Positions 11,139 through 18,883 of a stretch of DNA of 28,341 nucleotides are shown here, piece by piece. The translations under genes and the position numbers were made by a program. Every line of letters begins with the position of its first letter. The stretch's first letter is position 1. Source of the stretch: Chromera velia (lineage: Eukaryota; Sar; Chromeraceae); NCBI GenBank assembly GCA_018398765.1, contig JAHBMJ010000828.1, positions 1 to 28,341 on the forward strand, given 5' to 3'. The notes under the pieces were generated by a model, which did no database searches, was not told the DNA's origin, and saw only the letters and a list, made by a program, of their open reading frames with translations.

Positions 11139-12758
11139 TTTCCCCTCTCCCTGTTGTGAGCGATTCTTTGAGAGCCGATGGCCTGCTTGCATGGCTGCAG
11201 GAGGGCGCGTGGGAGAGCCGTCTCCAGAGCCTCCGGGCAGAGAACTTGTCCCTCGATCGACAAATCGGGTGGGTTGGGGGTGGGCCTGTAGAGAGAAGAG
11301 AGAGGAAGCAAGGACACAGCAAGAGAGCTGCCTTCTTTTTTTATTCTCCGTTTTTCTTTTTCTCTTGTGGATTGCACGCGCAAGAGAGAAAGAGTCTCTG
11401 GCTTGTCGAGAGCCCCGGGTTTTTTTCGCTTTCGCGATTTTCTTTCTACCTCATTCATTTGTAGCTTCCCTCCTTTTTCCATGAATGCACCTGTTGCGAA
11501 CTTCGCTCCGTCACCGCAGCGCTCTTCCCCTTTCGTTTCTCCTAATCTTGTCTGCCCCTTCCCTTCTCTCAGGGCGGTGGAGGCAGAGATCCGGAGGCTC
11601 GGAGGCTCTCCAGAGAGAAACCCTTTCAAACAGAGGGGGGAGAGGGAGAGGTTCTTTGCATCTGTCAACACCCTTCCCCCCGCAACCCCCCCTCCTTCCT
11701 CGTCTTCCGCGTCTGCATCGTCTCACACAAAGGCAGGACAGGAGGGGGCCACAGGTTCAGGTGCTCCTGCAGTAGAGAGCACGCCCCCCCGTCCCTGTGC
11801 AGAGGACAGGGGTGACCTTGCACGGACCCCCCCTGAGGGAGACGGAGAACCTCCCGAGTTCCTCTTCAGAACACCCCTGCGGTCCCAACAGAGGTCGGAC
11901 GGAAGGGTGTCACCCCCGTCAGAAAGACGGAGCGACAGTCGAGGAAGGCCCCAGCAGCAGCCTGCACCGTACGACGGGGGTGAGACAGACCACTCACCCC
12001 TGATGTCACCCGTAGACGCAAAACGACGTCCCACAAGCGCCAAGTCAGCCTCCCAAACTTCCGCACGCACGTCCACGCGGCGTCGGAGGCCCTCATTTCT
12101 CGACGGTCCCGGTGGCGGCGCCCAACCAGCTCGGGGCGCAGGTTCTGTCCCAATGGGCGTTCCTGGTGTTCTCTCTTTTCAGTCTGTGTCGGGTGGGGGG
12201 CGTGGGCTTGTTCTCGGATCCTCTGCAGGAGGGCGGCGCCCGTTCCCTCCACGCTCTGGTGGCGGCGGGTCAGCAGAGCCCCTGGTTGAAGTTGAGGAGC
12301 AGGTGGGAACACAGAGGGGGGGTGTACAGGAGGCAAGAGAGAGGGAGAGCGAGAGGACGCGTGCGGGTGCAGAAGCAGAGGGGGGTCTGCATGAGTTTCT
12401 CTCTCGTGACGATTTGGAGGAATTGAACTTTCTCGACAACCTCCACTCGTCCTCCTCTGGATCCCCCTCACCTGATTCAGGCTCCCGCCCTTCCTTCGGT
12501 CTGCCCCTACGATTCCGGCCTTATGGAAGCTCGACAGACAATCAGCGAACAGAAAACAGTTCCGCTGTTGGACAAGGCGCTTCGTACAGCCAGCCTGTGC
12601 CAATTGTACAGCTCACCCCCCCTGCGGACGGGCAGGGTTCAACTTCCTTCCTTCTGTCAAGCACGGCTTTTCCCCATACCAGTGCATCGAGCGAAGGTGG
12701 GGGCAGGGAATGGCCAGAGCCCCTAAGTCCAAGGGAAGCATCGCAAAGAGAAAGTTAA
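7479..12758 (+). CDS. Proline-rich coiled-coil protein, five exons
   Basis: I reconstruct five exons: 7479-9815, 10264-10357, 10839-10894, 11201-11268 and 11573-12758. Introns are GT-AG and the phases agree at every junction (0, 1, 0, 2). The product is about 1246 aa. The start is the first in-frame ATG after the TGA at 7392. Residues 1-440 are Pro/Ser/Arg/His-rich and probably disordered. About 440-530 is Gly/Glu-rich. Roughly 540-850 is a long Glu/Lys/Arg/Leu coiled coil with heptad spacing, continued by exons 2-4 (for example SVSRLREVERMLAVVEHEE, RERVEDLDTFQVALEAE and WESRLQSLRAENLSLDRQI). Exon 5 is again Ser/Pro/Gly-rich and ends REASQRES. No catalytic domain or membrane segment is visible. 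A cytoskeletal or scaffold role is only inferred from the coil. An upstream non-coding exon cannot be excluded. Confidence 0.75.
9816..10263 (+). other. Intron 1 of coiled-coil gene, with (TG)n
   Basis: Donor GAG|GTCGGC and acceptor CTCGTAG|ACTGCC. A (TG)n tract lies at about 10066-10098 and a long pyrimidine stretch precedes the acceptor. The exon 1 frame stays open into the intron up to about 10004, so retention would add about 63 residues with a hydrophobic stretch before a stop. Confidence 0.7.
10358..10838 (+). other. Intron 2 of coiled-coil gene
   Basis: Donor ATCG|GTGGGT and acceptor CCTGCAG|GGCTCC, phase 1. An alternative acceptor (GAATAG|GCCTCTCG) near 10592 has the same phase and would add a short segment, but it lacks a good downstream donor. 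Confidence 0.65.
10895..11200 (+). repeat. Intron 3 with inverted microsatellites
   Basis: Donor GAG|GTCAGT and acceptor GGCTGCAG|GAGGGC. The intron holds a (GATA)n tract, then (CA)n at 10943-10978 and (GA)n to about 11008. About 84 bases later come (TC)n at 11092-11108 and (GT)14 at 11109-11136. (CA)n(GA)n followed by (TC)n(GT)n is an inverted repeat, so the intron RNA can fold into a stem of about 35-45 bp. Confidence 0.85.
11269..11572 (+). other. Intron 4 of coiled-coil gene
   Basis: Donor ATCGG|GTGGGT and acceptor TTCTCTCAG|GGCGGTGG, phase 2. The intron is pyrimidine-rich towards its 3' end. Part of it is open in the exon 5 frame, which extends the apparent ORF back to 11367. Confidence 0.7.
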
Positions 12759-13760
12759 GTACCTCGGTGTATGAACTGTGTTTTGACCTCACTATGCATA
12801 CTTAACTTTGTTAAGTTGACATGCATGCCATGGCACCGAGTAATTGTATTTTCATTTCTTTGACTGAAGTGTTTAATTATAAACATCACTAGAAACATCA
12901 ATAGTCCCTAAAATAGTCCGTTTGTGCGGCAAATTGTACCTTTTTTTTAACTATTTTATTTGTCTAGTTTTTATTATATTTTTTTTTTCTTGTTTAATTG
13001 ATAGCCGACAGTGCTGCCAACTTAATGCAAACTCCAGTCTAGACTCCAGTTTTAAATTTTTATACGTACTCCAAAAAATATAAAGACTGATTATATATAA
13101 ATTAACACCGAAGGAAAGAGCTAGGAAGGTGCAAACTCTGGGACCCCACTAGCACAAAGCATATTATTTTCTTTTGTTAGCCGCCCGATAAGTTCCACAT
13201 GCACAAATCTAGATACAAATGGTGTTGTTGGCTAGGTTGTTGGGCGTCGTTCTCACGTAAGAGAGAGGACTCGTCACTCATGGATCGAGGGATGGTTTTT
13301 GTTGTATGCTAGGTTGTATTGGCATGCTATACAAGTTATGTCTTCTCTGAGTTCTGCTCGGTCTAGTAGAGCCTAGCTAGGCTGTGGAGGGTTCTGGTAG
13401 TTTATACTTTACTCAAGTATATGCGGAAGCAGACTAAGCTCAGTAAGCTGCCGCGGCCGCTTGCTTCTTTTGTATATAAGTACATGCATGAGTTGCCATT
13501 TGTCTCTGGTTTTATGGAGACTTTATAAGCTAAACCTAGCTGGTAAACCATAATTAACTAAGTAACTAAGTATACTATATATATTATGTGACTATAGTAT
13601 TTATTAAATATATAATATTAATTTAATTTTATTCACTTTCTTACAATTCATAGACTTTAACGAGACTTTAATATTAATCTGTTTCATTTAATCTATGATT
13701 TTAAATAGGATTTTAAAATATAACTTTAATATTTTCTATGTTTTAAACTTTTAATCACTG
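12759..13760. other. AT-rich intergenic region
   Basis: Convergent intergenic space between the coiled-coil gene (+) and the nuclease-like gene (-), so it should carry both 3' ends. It is AT-rich, especially 13540-13760. A small perfect hairpin CTTAAC-TTT-GTTAAG lies near 12800, and a CTCGGTG/CACCGAG inverted pair flanks it. No gene is seen. Confidence 0.5.
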
Positions 13761-15305
13761 TCAGTCAATGAGATATTTCTGTTTTTTTAGCTGCTGCATT
13801 ATTCGGTGAAGGGCCAGCTCGAGAGACTCCGCAGTCGTGTCGTATCGAAATTCAAGAAGACGCGAAATGCGGGATCCATTTTGATGGTGCCGGTCTTGCA
13901 GAAAGTCGAGTTCGAAGTCTTTTTTGCCGCCAGCAGGGGGAAACCCCCCGGAAACAAGTCCAAGCTTCTCCAAATCCCAGCTGGAGAACATATAAAAAAA
14001 ATCGGGTGTTTGTAAAACGTCTGCAAGCGAGTATGTTGATTGTCTTCCATCTTTCGCGTACTTGCCGAACGACTGCGCGAGCTTTGAAGTGTTACGTGGG
14101 GGGCTTACTAGGAAGATATCGAAATCACCTACATTGTACGGTTCACGCCTTCGTTTACCGCCGCTCATACCAGTCTGACGGTAGCAGTTCACTTGAGCGA
14201 CTGGACCAGGTGCACTCCATCTCACCCAATATGCTGTCTTGATTTGAAATCGGATATCCCTGAGATTGTTGTTCCCTGCTATTCGACCGACACGGTCGTA
14301 TGGTAGAGTAATGCATGGGGCTTTGGACATTTCTAATCCAAGTGTATCGAAAACGGGCTGGAACCACCGTATCGTCTCCTCTTCCTTTTCATGTGTTGGA
14401 CCAACCTCCTTTTTGAGCTGATCTAAGTGCTGCAGGCAGACTCCATCAAAGCAGGGAGACTGTCCTTCCCCTGTCGAGCCTTTTGTCGAGGCTGCTGCTC
14501 TGTAGACAGAAAGGAGCTTTTCTCCCAAGAACCTTCCCCACTCCCCACTCTTGCCAAAAGTGTAGCGATAGTTCGCTTGGTCCCATCGACCCCCAGCAGT
14601 AAGCGTTAATCCAGTCTTGAACGAGCTGAGATCTTTCCCGGGATAGACCCACACTCTTGTATTTTTCAAATTGGCGAGGGGCGCTGGATGCGGATGCATT
14701 GGGACTCATGGATTGCTGAGATGATTTCCCCGATGAAAAACGCACACAACAAGTTTTGTCGAGTACCCACCAACTCTCGAAAAAAGCCAACATACACTGT
14801 TACCACGCAGCATTCCAGAAGTGGTGGACTTCACCTGTACTGGAAGCCACAGATCCTCCTTGGAGCCAACCGGACGAAGCGCCAGGTCGGCCTTTGCGGT
14901 GTCCGGCAAAGGGTCTGCCGGCTCTTCGAGACCACAAAAACCTTCGGATGGCCGAGCCTGAATGGCCATCCGAATAAGATCCTTCGAGAAGTGTTCTATT
15001 TGCATTCTGTCTGCTGCACTCAGACTCGGGCTTTTGTACTTTACGCTTTTTTCAAGGTCTACTGTATCCAAAAGATCCTTGGCAGGGTCAGCGAAGCCAC
15101 AGCTTGACGTAATAGGACGCCTCGCCTGATTTTGGGGATGGAATGGCTGTGTGGGCAGCTGGTGGGGGGGAGACAGTGGAGGCATGCAGACGTTTCGAAA
15201 GACTTGAGGCCACTTTAGATGAGAAGTTGAGGACTGCCTCTTCCACCCGGTTTTCCCACCAATAACCAGGCCCTTGCCGATAGTTGCACATGTTTTGGAC
15301 GCCAT
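13761..15305 (-). pseudogene. PD-(D/E)XK-like nuclease gene with one in-frame TGA
   Basis: The - strand reads as one frame of 514 codons from ATG 15305 (context ACGGAATGGCG, in-frame TAA upstream) to a stop at 13761, interrupted once by TGA at 14708-14706 (codon 200). Before the TGA, residues 139-161 contain ADLALRPVG then LWLPVQVKST, with D140 and Q157-x-K159. After it, residues near 350-356 read RDIRFQIKTAYW, followed by NCYRQ and, about residue 393, GDFDIFLV. D..(Q/E)xK motifs before a conserved hydrophobic strand match the PD-(D/E)XK nuclease fold. Two such motifs suggest tandem or duplicated domains. The family assignment is by pattern only. The TGA may be a real nonsense mutation, a sequencing error or a polymorphism. 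No indel or second stop is present, so decay, if real, is recent. The gene lies just outside a transposon cluster. Confidence 0.5.
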
Positions 15306-15750
15306 TCCGTCTTTGAACAATCGTGTCGAAGAAATCGCGGAAAGGATTTAAGTCGTCAGAAAGTCATCTTTCAGAGCAACAGCCTGCCATGGAGTGACTG
15401 TGTAATCGAAACGCGCGCCTCATGTGTACAAGTGAGCAGAGATGATCGAGCAACACGTTGGAACTTGCAACGGTCGAAACAACACTTCTGCAATGAAGTT
15501 GAAGAACACCGACACTGAAGACCCTCACCATTCTGAAGCAGGAAGGGCTGTCTCGTTTCCGAGCGCTCTGCACTATGTAGCTAGAGAGAGCTGAGAGAGA
15601 CTTAAATATATACGCACATGCATGCGCTTCGGTGTGTCGTCATGCATGTAGCCTTACATATATAGCCTTATGCATGATTCGCACACGCGTGTGCGCAACA
15701 TGCACTGTTGCATGCAACATGCGCCCTTAAGGGCGCGGAGTATATATATA
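15306..15750. other. Spacer with a cluster of perfect palindromes
   Basis: 5' flank of the nuclease-like gene and left flank of the transposon cluster. Perfect palindromes lie at 15680-15695 (CGCACACGCGTGTGCG), 15706-15719 (TGTTGCATGCAACA) and 15721-15736 (GCGCCCTTAAGGGCGC), followed by (TA)n where the first TIR begins. No gene is called. Confidence 0.6.
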
Positions 15751-16368
15751 TAGCAAATTTCATCACACTTTGCCCATTTTGTGGTGGTCCGCGCAAGCGA
15801 AAAATTGATCACACACACACACACACAGAGACATACACAGATGAATTGATCACACAGATATGGATGAAACAAATATCTAACTCACTCCTGCTAGTAAGAC
15901 TGACTTGTCTTCTCTTCGCACTTGCTCGAAGCTGATTGAGTCTTCTGCAGATGTCGACTGCTGAGATGCCATACAGCTGTTCTGCTTCAACCCACCTCAC
16001 AATCTGTCTTTCTTCTCTGGAATCAATCAACTGCTGAACTGGTTTATACTTAGGCTTGTAGATAGGCTCTTTTACTACCTTTTTGGCCAAAGCACCTTCG
16101 ATGGCTCTGTAGCTCTGGCTATGACCAGCTAAGTGTAGGAAGAAAGACATCTGCCTAGCTGAGATCTTCCTTTGAGCAATAGCTTGCATACTTACCTTCC
16201 AGGCATGGAGGCAGCGTACAAAGCTGTCATGCATACGTTCTCCCTGCACCATCTTCGTTTTCAAAGAATGAATATCAAACTCTATCTCAATAGAGAGATC
16301 TAGCCATTCAAACAACTGTTGTTCAAATTCGGCTCTGTATAGCAAAAAATGTATGCTGGTGTTGCATA
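15751..16368 (-). mobile_element. Element A1: deleted Tc1/mariner transposon half
   Basis: The left edge is the transposon terminal sequence beginning TA-GCAAATTTCATCACACTT, about 58 bases identical to the left ends of B2 and B3 up to AAAAATTGA. An (AC)n tract follows directly, then the transposase first exon on the - strand. Compared with A2, the DDE exon and most of the intron are missing: the deletion joins the intronic microsatellite to the terminal repeat. The right edge meets B1 at a TA, and A2 meets B2 at the same point, so A and B form a unit older than the duplication. Confidence 0.7.
15905..16252 (-). pseudogene. Orphan first exon of Tc1/mariner transposase (A1)
   Basis: This exon encodes the DNA-binding part of the transposase and lacks any DDE exon downstream. 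From ATG 16252 it reads 116 codons to CAA|GTCAGT, the same donor as in A2. The C-terminal half has a helix-turn-helix pattern (DSREERQIVRWVEAEQ then GISAVDICRRLNQL), typical of the second subdomain of paired-like Tc1 DNA-binding regions. A consensus-like donor, CTGGAAG|GTAAGT, also lies inside and is lost in A2. It could define a 48-bp in-frame intron ending AGGCAG|ATG. Without the catalytic exon it could make only a DNA-binding fragment. Confidence 0.7.
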
Positions 16369-16607
16369 GCAAATTTCATCACACTTTGCCCATTTTGTGG
16401 TGGTCTGCACAAGTGAAAAATTGAGCACAGGCAATTGCGGGGCCACGAGCTTGACCGAGCTTGACTTGTTTCATCACATGCATGCAAATTAAACTGCATG
16501 CATGCAATAATCAGATATACACAACTCTCCTAATCAGTGAGTTCAAAGGAATGAGTCTTCGTTCAGATGTCAAGTGGTGATTCTGCACGTTGCAAAGGCT
16601 CCATAAG

Positions 16608-16614
16608 TATAAAA
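16608..16614 (+). promoter_or_regulatory. TATA-like box of the HNH-like gene (B1)
   Basis: TATAAAA lies 62 bases upstream of the ATG at 16676. The sequence is conserved in B2 and B3 (27143-27149). Confidence 0.4.
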
Positions 16615-16675
16615 CAGACCCTGGTGCATATAACAGAACCAAATTCCGTCAAATTTTTTTTTGAAATAAAGAACG

Positions 16676-17344
16676 ATGAAGATAGACAGTAGGCAGGGCT
16701 GGTTTCATGGCTGGGCAAGTTGGCGAATGTCTTCTTTCCAATATTACAGCCCTGTCCGTGACTTTGCTTATCCTGCCCTCTTGTTGAAAGAAGGGAAACG
16801 TAGAAGTAGAACAGAAGTTCTTGAAGCAATAGTTTCTGTTCCAATTCAACAGCTTGTCAGTTGGTCGCTTGAAGAGCTTGTTTGTCAGCAGCCCGTCTCT
16901 TCCTTTTCTCTTCCTTCTCCTTCTGAAGTTCCCACGCACCAAGACAAGAGGAGTCTTAGTTGTGAGCTGCGGGGGCACATCATCATGGGGAAAAAGCCTG
17001 CTGCTTCCCTCTTGCCCTTTTGCGAGCAGTGTGGACGTGTTTGGGCTTTTTTTTGGGAGGAACGGACGCAACGAAAGGGCCTGAAAAAGTTCAAAAGTGG
17101 ATACTGGAGATCGAACCTGGAGGTTGATCACTTGGTCGATGTACTGGATAGCAACCACCCCCACCGACTATGCAAATTGGACCTAGTCTCTATTCCCCAG
17201 CCACAGTGGCAGAGCCGATTTGACGCTATGTGCAAAGAAGCTGCAGTGTGCCGCCTAGTATGCGTGCTCTGCCATGAACGCCCGGGCCGCACAGCCTATG
17301 AATGGTCAGCCAGAAGTACCCCCCCAAGGCTAGTTTTTGTATAG
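16676..17344 (+). CDS. HNH-like nuclease encoded by transposon (B1)
   Basis: 222 aa from ATG 16676 (context GAACGATGAAG) to a TAG at the inner edge of the right TIR. The C-terminal half has the zinc-HNH layout: C116-x2-C119 (FCEQCG), then LEVDHLVDVL with D151-H152, then VCVLCHERPGRT with C196-x2-C199-H200. This pattern is that of HNH (beta-beta-alpha-metal) nucleases, which nick or cut DNA. The usual central Asn is not obvious, so activity is uncertain. Residues 1-110 match no family I know. A transposon with Tc1/mariner ends normally carries only a DDE transposase, so this is an unusual cargo. It may be a selfish nuclease or accessory factor. Intact copies in B1 and B3, differing by only a couple of residues (V74I, P217L), argue for recent function or recent spread. 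Confidence 0.65.
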   Translation: MKIDSRQGWFHGWASWRMSSFQYYSPVRDFAYPALLLKEGKRRSRTEVLEAIVSVPIQQLVSWSLEELVCQQPVSSFSLPSPSEVPTHQDKRSLSCELRGHIIMGKKPAASLLPFCEQCGRVWAFFWEERTQRKGLKKFKSGYWRSNLEVDHLVDVLDSNHPHRLCKLDLVSIPQPQWQSRFDAMCKEAAVCRLVCVLCHERPGRTAYEWSARSTPPRLVFV

Positions 17345-17501
17345 AAAATTCAAAGTGGGCAAAGTGTGATGAAATATACGGTGTAAATTTTCTTTTCTAT
17401 TTTTTGCAGAAACTATGAAGGTGGAACACACGGGTTTTGGCACACATATAGGTCTGTCTCTCCCCTTTGTCTGTTAGCCTCTTTGCTCAGCTGTCGTTCA
17501 G

Positions 17502-18667
17502 TCAAGCTGAAGAAGAAGGCCAGCCTCCACCTGCATCAATAACACGTTGAATTTTCTTAGGCATGCTGCGAGCAAAGGACAGTTTGAGAGACTGATTGTC
17601 CTTAAACTGATCCCATGTTACCTCGACTGCTTTTTTCAATTCATCAATCGATGAATACACTTTGTTTCGCCCATACACCTTCCCTTTGAGCCATGCAATC
17701 ACTTCTTCTACAGGTTGTGTATCAGGGGAATAAGGGGGCTGTCCGACGAGAATGATTCCTCTGTCTTTACAAAACTTTTTTGTCAGACGCGCTCTATGCC
17801 CTGGTGCATTATCATGCATCAAATGAATCGGATCCTTCCTTTTGCTCATCAGTTTGCCCAAAAAGTCTGTATAAACTTCCTTTGTCGCTCCTTTGCAAAT
17901 CAACATCTTTGTTGGGCGGTCTTTGCTGGCAGAGAAAGCAATGATGCATGTGAAGCCTTGTCCTTCTTGATGCAAATACGGTCTGTAAAGATCTGATCCC
18001 TTAATTCTCCACATTTTCTTTACTCCTCCCTTTCTTCCCATCTTGAAATGTGTTTCATCTACAAACACACAGCGATCCCAATCCCAATTGTATGCTTGTG
18101 TCTCGTGTGCCCACTGCAGGCGTTCTTTCTTCGTTTCTTTGCTGATAGGAGGATGTGAAGGTGGCTTTACAAACTCAATTCGACTTTGCATACGTTTCTT
18201 CATATGATTGTAGACCGTAGTGTGTGAAAGCTGCATTCATTATGCTTATATTATACAATTTATCCCCCCCCCAAAGCCCCCCCCCCACCCCCACACACAC
18301 ANNNNNNNNNNNNNNNNNNNNNNNNNNNNNNNNNNNNNNNNAGAGACATATACACAGATGAATTGATCACACAGATATGGATGAAACAAATATCTAACTC
18401 ACTCCTGCTAGTAAGACTGACTTGTCTTCTCTTCGCACTTGCTCGAAGCTGATTGAGTCTTCTGCAGATGTCGACTGCTGAGATGCCATACAGCTGTTCT
18501 GCTTCAACCCACCTCACAATCTGTCTTTCTTCTCTGGAATCAATTAACTGCTGAACTGGTTTATATCTAGGCTTGTAGATAGGCTCCTTTACTACCTTTT
18601 TAGCTAAAGCACCTTCGATGGCTCTGTAGCCCTGGCTATGACCAGCTAAGTCTAGGAAGAAAGACAT
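17502..18667 (-). CDS. Tc1/mariner DD34E transposase, two exons
   Basis: This is the cut-and-paste transposase that should recognise the TIRs here. Exon 1 is 18667-18422 (donor CAA|GTCAGT) and exon 2 is 18230-17502 (acceptor AATGCAG|CTTTCA), both phase 0, giving 324 aa, near the usual ~340. Exon 1 holds a helix-turn-helix (REERQIVRWVEAEQ, GISAVDICRRLN) and exon 2 continues it with LSHTTVYNHMKKR. The catalytic triad is complete: FVDETHF (D140), LMHDNAPGH (D222) and SPDTQPVEEVIAWLK (E257), with 34 residues between the last two. The intron (191 bases) includes a C/AC-rich tract and the 40-N gap. A TGA lies in frame just upstream of M18667, where A1 stays open, so the N-terminus may be truncated relative to the ancestor. 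The product looks potentially active. Domestication is unlikely given its repeat context. Confidence 0.88.
18231..18421 (-). other. Transposase intron containing assembly gap
   Basis: The intron is inferred from the - strand donor GTCAGT and acceptor ATGCAG with matching phase. It contains a poly-C and (AC)n tract and 40 Ns at 18302-18341. The true length of the microsatellite is therefore unknown. Confidence 0.7.
18302..18341. other. Assembly gap (40 N)
   Basis: Forty undetermined bases inside the microsatellite of the transposase intron. Confidence 1.
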
Positions 18668-18883
18668 CTGCCTAGCTGAAATCTTCCTTTGAGCAATAGC
18701 TCACATACTTGTTTTCCAGGCATAGAGGCAGCGTACAAAGCTGTCATGCATACGTTCTCCCTGCATCATCTTCGTTTTCAAAAAATGAATGTCAAACTTT
18801 ATCTCAATTGAGAGATCTAGCCATCCAGACAACTGTTGTTCAAATTCGGCTCTGTATAGCAAAAAACGTATGCTGGTGTTGTA

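Larger units (their letters stand above)
16367..17383 (+). mobile_element. Element B1: TIR transposon carrying HNH-like ORF
   Basis: The element starts with TA-GCAAATTTCATCAC and ends with GTGATGAAATATACGG followed by TG. In B3 the same end is followed by TA, the Tc1/mariner target, so B1's right TA is probably mutated. The terminal inverted repeat core is ATTTCATCACACTTTGCCCA, extending imperfectly to about 30 bp. It contains one ORF (16676-17344) and a TATAAAA at 16608-16614. It encodes no transposase and would have to be moved in trans. It is nearly identical to B3: I noted about ten differences, including the base composition of an A/T run near 16650. Confidence 0.85.

Noticed and set aside
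13761-15305. TGA read as tryptophan (as in some organellar codes)
   Set aside because: The glycosyltransferase and transposase in the same window end at TGA and the region is spliced nuclear DNA, so reassignment is not supported.
15706-15736. GCGCCCTTAAGGGCGC hairpin as a terminator or CRISPR-like repeat
   Set aside because: No U-tract, no regularly spaced repeats and a eukaryotic setting. Better seen as a palindrome cluster at an insertion site.
16649-17164. - strand ORFs of 171-200 codons opposite the HNH-like gene (also 27098-27700)
   Set aside because: Shadow frames. The + strand frame carries the CxxC/DH/CxxCH motifs and a TATA box and ends exactly at the TIR.
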